Source: Halicephalobus mephisto
Lineage: Eukaryota; Nematoda; Chromadorea; Rhabditida; Panagrolaimidae
Direction: 5' to 3'
Assembly: GCA_009193035.1 (NCBI GenBank)
Contig: SWDT01000063.1
Coordinates: forward strand, 1 to 64,000
DNA length: 64,000 nucleotides
The translations under genes and the position numbers were made by a program. Shown piece by piece: positions 58,489 to 64,000 of this stretch. The notes beneath the pieces are model-generated. The model saw only the letters and a program-made list of their open reading frames with translations, had not been told where the DNA came from and ran no database searches. How positions within the stretch are numbered: position 1 is the first letter of the stretch; every line of letters starts with the position of its first letter.

Positions 58489-60379
58489 ATTCTTAGAGCG
58501 GCTGCTTGATCACACCACGTTGGAGAGTCGTCTTATTTTATTGGTTTTCTTAGAACATCCTTCATACTCACCTGTTCGTTTGTTAAAAAAATTTTTTGTC
58601 CATCATTCTAAACGTATTGCCTGAGGGGCATTAAAAAAGAACAAACAACCTATGGTTTCTAGGAAAATAAAATGTGTAAAGAAAAACAACTAATTGTAAA
58701 TTATGGTTTTTTAGTGTTTCGACAGAAGAACGATCTCCATTGCGCGGTACAAGTGATAACGGATCTACTGGAAGTGGTGTTGGAAATGAAGGTGAAATGT
58801 CGACGATAAATGGAGGTAATCCATCTACGATTATCGATGGATCTGGTCCTAGAAATGGTAGTACAACACCATTGGATGATCGTCGAATTAGAAGACAAAT
58901 TGCAAATTGTAATGAAAGAAGAAGAATGCAGTCGATTAATGCTGGATTTCAAGCTTTGAGATCACTTTTACCGAAAAAAGATGGAGAAAAAATGTCAAAG
59001 GTATTATTTAAAGAAAAAATTTTAAAAAATTTGAAATTTTATTTTAGGCTGCAATTTTACAACATACAGCGGAATATATTCAATGTTTGCAAGATGAAAA
59101 AAATAGACTAGCAGATGAAAATAATTCGATATCTGCTCAATCGAAAAAAAGAAGATTAGCTAACGGCGAATATGTTGAAACATTGGAAGATGGATCTGTG
59201 ATAAAAGGAAATCAAAATAATTCTGCCGAAATTATGGAATATCTTCGAACTATTGATGATCTTAAATTGGCATTAAGTAAAGAACATCGATTACGTGTTA
59301 TTTATGAAAGAGAAGTCCTTGAGATGAGAACGAAATCCATGCAAGATAATGCATCTCTTGGAGTATTAAGAGCAGCTGCAGGAGTAACGTGTAAGTAATA
59401 GTGCTTTTGTGAAATTAAAAATAAGTATTATGGAATTTAATGATTTTAAGAAATTTAATATATTTTGAAATTTCTGATTTTAGTTTTAAAAATTAAAAAA
59501 AATAATTTTTAGCGAAATGTGAATTTTGTTAAATTTTGATTTTTGGTTTAAAAATGACATTAGTTGTGATTTTTATAAAAAAAATTTTTTAGTAGAATGT
59601 TTAATTTTAGATAATTTCAAAAAGATAAAATTATAGAAGATTGTAATTTTAAAATTTTTGTTCAAATATGAATTGTGTTAAATTTTAATTTTTAGTAGGA
59701 CTTTATGGATTTTTTAAAATTTTTTGGAAATTTTGATTTTAGATTGTTGTGGAAAAATTTTAAAGTTTAAATTTTGAAAAATTAAATTTTTTTAATAATG
59801 TTTGGAATTTTAGCTTTATTGAATTCTCAATCATTGAACTTTGATCCGGCACTGACCCGTTCTGATCCGTCGTTGTTGATTGGGGGATCTCATAATTCGC
59901 AACTTCATACTCCGTCTACTCCTGCTGATACATTGCTGCTGGCCGCTTCTCAGCAAGTTTATAATAATGTTCTTCTTAATGCAGCTGCTGTTGCTGCAGT
60001 TACGACTCCACCTAGTTTATCAACAGTGACGTCAACTCAGATTTCTCCTCATCATCAATCCGTCACGACAAATCCTTCAAGTCCGTTCCACCAGCCGCAA
60101 ATTCGATCTACAATTGGTGATCTCGTTTCAACATCAAGTGGAATCTCATCACCTGGTTGTATCATGGATGCTACTCCGTCGGTTTTGAACTCAATTTCAG
60201 GAAAATCAGTATCAAGAATTCAGAATCAAGAACAATCAGCCGGTAATCAACAATTTAGTCAGCGTAATTTACAAGCTATAATAGAAGCAATTCGTCACAT
60301 TGAAGGAGGTAATATGGCTTCTAGAGTGGCAGCCACTTCTTCGCCTTCACCGCATTCCGCTGATTTGTTAGTTCGTTGA
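56133..60379 (+). CDS. hlh-11: TFAP4 (AP-4)/HLH-11 bHLH leucine-zipper factor
   Basis: Four exons (56133-56242, 58715-59000, 59048-59390, 59814-60379) join in frame to 434 aa. Residues 91-152 form the bHLH: DRRIRRQIANCNERRRMQS, INAGFQALRSLLP, DGEKMSKAAILQHTAEYI. This is nearly the AP-4 sequence (RRIRREIANSNERRRMQSINAGFQ in mammals). Leucine-zipper heptads follow directly (LQDEKNRLADEN), and a second coiled stretch (LRTIDDLKLALSKEHRLR) lies near 205-235, as in AP-4. The C-terminal 188 residues are rich in Ser, Thr, Ala and Pro and probably form the regulatory region. AP-4 proteins bind CAGCTG as homodimers in the nucleus. The first intron (2.47 kb) is by far the largest of the gene and holds several CAGCTG sites. 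Confidence 0.93.
56243..58714 (+). other. Large first intron of the HLH-11 gene
   Basis: A 2.47-kb intron with GT-AG ends. It has less AT-rich islands at about 56750-56970 and 58430-58640 separated by AT-rich sequence. The islands carry most of the intronic CAGCTG sites. One copy of the GTCGAGACAAT motif lies near 58115. I see no nested gene. Confidence 0.6.
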
Positions 60380-61537
60380 GGAAGTTATAGATGAAGATTA
60401 GGTGTACCTGAAGCCAACAGATGGTTCTCGCTGACATTATCCGGCTTTTGTTGCCGTTGAAATCTTTGTGGCAATGATTGAAGATAGTCTAACTCGGTTA
60501 CAGTAGTATATTTTTTCTTAAATTTCTCCGTTGAATTTGGTTTTTTGTTATCATTTGGAGAAAATTTTAAATTTGATAATTAGGTCTTGTTTTGTTTTTT
60601 GTTAAAATTCTTTTTTGCTGCCAAATTCAAATATAAGAACTCCTGCGAAAAATTGTTAAGTTTTTTGGCTTTTAAAAAACCTCATTTTTAAAATTTTTGA
60701 AAAATTTTACAAGTTAATTATTTTTGAAAAACAGTAATTGACTTGTAGTAATTTTTAAAAAATTTTAATTTTATCTCATATTAAGCCCGGTAAAAATAGA
60801 GTTTATCCGAGTTTTTTAAACTTGGTCTATCACAGATCAAAAATTATTTTTATTTTTATTAATAATGCTTATTTTTAATTTTTTTTTTGGAGCATTTGAG
60901 GGTTTTAAAAAAAATATAAAAAATAGCTATTTTTAAAATTATATATTGTAGTTGATTCCGAGGTCTGACTATCAGACATTTCTGTCGGCAAGATTTGCAT
61001 CTTTTGACCATAGGCTAATTTTTAAGGTCTCGTTTTTTTAAACTTTAAAATTTTCGTTCAAAATTTTTAGTATAATTTCCATTTTTCTCAACTGCCGATC
61101 TAAACCACACAATTACGATAAAGCCCATTCCATCATTACTACAGAAACGTCTTGAAGAAATTTCGACGATTAAATTCGTGAAGAAATTTAAAATTATTCA
61201 AAATCGTAAAATTGACGTTTTTTAACAATTGTTCGTGGCTGGTTTCTGTTCGTTGTTTTTGGTTTTATTGTTGAAATTATTAAAAATTTGATTTAAACAT
61301 AGAACAACAAATGGTGATTTCGAATTTGACGAAATAAAATACAAAACAAATCCAAAGTAAAAATTTTAAAAATATTTTAAAAATGAAGATTTGCTGATTT
61401 TTCAAAAAATGAAACATGACGTAGATATTTCAGAAATTATTAATCATTCAGAGCTGTCGGTTTTTCAGAACTAAAATATGTAAAAAATTTTAAATATTTC
61501 AAAATAGGAATTTTTAGATGTTTTTGGACTTTATCGA

Positions 61538-62003
61538 GATTTCTAGAAACTTTCAAGATACTGTAGGAAAATTAAAAATCTTAAGTTTTTAAAGTTTGTA
61601 GAATTTTCCAAAGTTTAGGGAATTTAAAAAAGTTTTCTAAAATGAAACAAAATATTTAGAAAATTTTAGGATTTTGTAATTTTAAAACTCATTGAGATTT
61701 CTGAAAACTTAAGATACTGTAGGAAATATAAAATCTAGAATTTTTAAAGTTTAGGGAATTTAAAAAATTTTCTAGAATGAAACAAAATATTTAGAAAATT
61801 TTAGGATTTTGTTATTTTAAAACTCATTGAGATTTCTGAAAACTTAAGATACTGTAGGAAATATAAAATCTAGAATTAAAAAAAATTTTCTAGAATGAAA
61901 CAAAATATTTAGAAAATTTTACAATTCTGTGATTTTAAAACTGATTGAAGTTTCTAGAAACTTAAGATACTGTAGGAAATATAAAATCTAGAATTAGTTT
62001 TCA
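61538..62003. repeat. Diverged tandem repeat, four copies, unit about 120-160 bp
   Basis: The motif AACTTAAGATACTGTAGGAA, or a close variant of it, recurs near 61550, 61705, 61840 and 61960. It is followed each time by AAAATCTAGAATT-like and AAACAAAATATTTAGAAAAT-like blocks. Confidence 0.85.
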
Positions 62004-62005
62004 GA

Positions 62006-62275
62006 ATCCTGGATTCTGAAGGTTAATTTTAATTTTAATTTTAGATTTAAAATCTGGATTTTATTACATCATTAAAGTAATTTTTTTCAGTTATAATTGT
62101 AGAATTAAAATATAAACTTCTGCGATAAAAATCTCTGATATAAGTGTCATATCTAGAATCCTGGATTCTGAAGGTTGATTTTAATTTTAATTTTACATTG
62201 AAAATCTGGATTTTATTACATCATTAAATTAGTTTTTCTCAGTTATAATTGTGGAATTAAAATATAAATTTTACA
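62006..62275. repeat. Tandem duplication, unit 152 bp, two copies
   Basis: ATCCTGGATTCTGAAGGTT starts each copy (62006 and 62158). Both continue through ATCTGGATTTTATTACATCA and CAGTTATAATTGT with few differences. Confidence 0.9.
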
Positions 62276-63786
62276 ATAATATTCATTTTTAATTTTTACA
62301 ATATTGTAATTCCGAAACCACCATATGAAACTAAAAATACCCGAAAATTTTAGATATCATAATTCGAAAAAATTTCACAACATTGCTCATCTTTAATTTT
62401 CGTAAAATTTTGAAACTTTTAATTGGCATTCGTTCCCATTTCGCCAAAGATAGAAATCTGGAAATATTAGAATTTTTAAAGTTTAATTTTTTTAATTAAT
62501 TAAAATTTTCGGAATTTAATAAAGAAATATTTAAAATATCAAAAAGTTTTGATTTTTAAATTTTATTGGAATTTTGTAAAAATTTTTTGAATTTTTTTAA
62601 TAATTTTAAAATTTAATAAAAAATATAAAATTAACAATATTTTAAAATTCATAAAAATTTTGATTTTTAATTTTTACTGAGATTCTGTAAAAAAATTTAA
62701 AATTGAATAAAAGTTGTGAAATTTTGAAGAAGCTTTTTGAAACTTAAAATGATTTCAAAATGCATTAAAAATATATAATTAATGTTTAAAATCAATAATT
62801 TGAAATTTCTCAAAGATTCTAAAACTTCAATTTTATAAAAATTTTTATTTTTTATTTTTATAAAATTTGATTTCTGAATAAAAAAAATTACTTTTTAAAT
62901 TAAAACTTTTAAATTAAAAAAGTATCTTTTAAATTTGAAAATTTTTGAATTTAAATATAATTTTTTTTTAAAATTTGTAAATTGAAAAATGTTTTTTTAA
63001 ATTGGAAATTTTTGAATTGAAATTTTAAAATTTAAATATAGTTCATTTTTTTTAATTTGTGGATTGAAAAGTATTTTTTGAAGTTGGAAATTTTTGAATT
63101 GAAATTTTTGAATTGAAATTTTAAAATTTGAAATCGATTGAAATAGACAAGTGTCGTTTATGAATTGAAGTTTTACAAGTTGGTATTACTCGTTTAGAGG
63201 CCTAAAATGGCGCAAATTGGCCGTTTGTGGGGATATGAACGTGCTTGTTGAGGGTGACCCTATCATGTAGGTCTTCATTTTAAAGACGATGTTCGCGCCG
63301 CCCGCGGAAAAGTGCTTTATTTATTTCTCGTATAAATTTCCTGGGTTTTTGAAGTGCGAAAATAGTTGGAAAGTTGTCTATTTGGGAATTGCTTCAGGCG
63401 GATAATTGGGTCTGGCGAGAACTGTGGACATGATTGTTAGTTTTTTTTACTTTTCATAGTGGTCGAAAAATGCAGGAACAAATGACCTTACATATTTTTG
63501 TTGAAAAAAACTAAGTTCCAACAAAGCTTTCATGAATTCTTTATCTTGTGGAAAATTGGAATAAAATTGTGGTTTTTGAAGTTTCGTTTTTCTGTGAAAA
63601 TTTGGATTTCAGAAATCCAGTTGGAATGTTGTGTGAGAACTTTAATTTTTTGTTTTTACACCGAAATCAGTAAACATTTGTTTTAGTTGCATTTCTTTGT
63701 AATTAATCTTTCAAACGGTGTCGGATTTCAGGATTATTTTTTTAGTCAAACATTTTACCTTAGAAATGACCACTTTTGAAAACATC

Positions 63787-63834
63787 TACACACAAAAAAG
63801 CGTAACTTTCGATCCAGTAACAAACTATACGACA
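63787..63834. mobile_element. MITE with CACAAAAA ends, partial copy 3
   Basis: CACACAAAAAAGCGTAAC followed by CCAGTAACAAAC matches the reverse complement of the 3' end of the formin-intron copy. The similarity ends after about 45 bp, so it is a truncated or solo end. Confidence 0.65.
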
Positions 63835-64000
63835 GTTCCCCCAGCGACGTTTACTCCCTTTTTCCTTCTTTTTTATTTTTACTAATTTCGAAATTTTTTT
63901 TAAAATCATTATTTTTCTTACTTAATTGAAGTATTAATTCAGTTTAATTATTAAATAATTAATATAAAAACGAAATAAATGAGAAGTTACATGACAGTTC

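Larger units (their letters stand above)
60380..63786. other. Region downstream of HLH-11; repeats and a GC-richer patch
   Basis: Strongly AT-rich with tandem repeats (listed separately). A less AT-rich patch at about 63170-63420 may be a promoter of a gene beyond the window. No frame of interest is present; the 62-codon frame at 63498-63686 has no motif. Confidence 0.45.

Overview
The window reads as nuclear DNA of a small invertebrate, most likely a nematode. It is AT-rich. The genes are split by GT-AG introns, many only 43-55 nt long, with acceptors of the TTTTCAG/TTTTTAG type. The larger introns carry phased A/T runs, and the conserved genes resemble known nematode orthologues. The taxonomic call is an inference. 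I assembled the exon models by hand, requiring GT-AG ends and an unbroken reading frame.

Positions 1-20600 form a gene-poor, fast-evolving block. It holds one 5S rRNA gene (2870-2987), a divergent Hsp70-like gene with one 43-nt intron (8463-10872), an unrecognised gene with a Cys-rich segment (14078-15406, minus) and two decayed relatives of that gene (3457-4640 minus; 6178-6664 plus). It also holds a TTAA-flanked piggyBac-type MITE (12084-12234), one copy of a dispersed repeat of about 1.1 kb (16041-17170; second copy 34141-35300) and a decayed tRNA-like sequence (18107-18179, minus).

Positions 20600-60400 form a conserved block. In order it contains a LASP-type LIM/nebulin/SH3 protein (minus, 20665-22994), a PAT-2-like integrin alpha (minus, 25285-30693), an orphan class C GPCR (plus, 36353-42185) and an INF2-like formin (plus, 44827-50697). 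These are followed by a C9orf72/ALFA-1 orthologue (minus, 50853-53034), a UBXN4/erasin orthologue lacking the N-terminal domain (plus, 53453-54620) and a TFAP4/HLH-11 bHLH factor (plus, 56133-60379). LASP, integrin alpha and formin share an adhesion and actin theme. C9orf72 and UBXN4 are transcribed divergently from a 418-bp spacer. C9orf72 (autophagy, lysosome) and UBXN4 (ER-associated degradation) are linked only loosely by function.

Positions 60400-64000 hold AT-rich tandem repeats, a GC-richer patch near 63.2 kb and a partial MITE. Points most worth a second look are the Hsp70-like protein with lipidation-type motifs at both ends, the inverted decayed gene family, the truncated UBXN4, a short intronic motif (GTCGAGACAAT) whose orientation seems to follow transcription, and a cluster of CAGCTG sites around the first exon and intron of the AP-4 gene.
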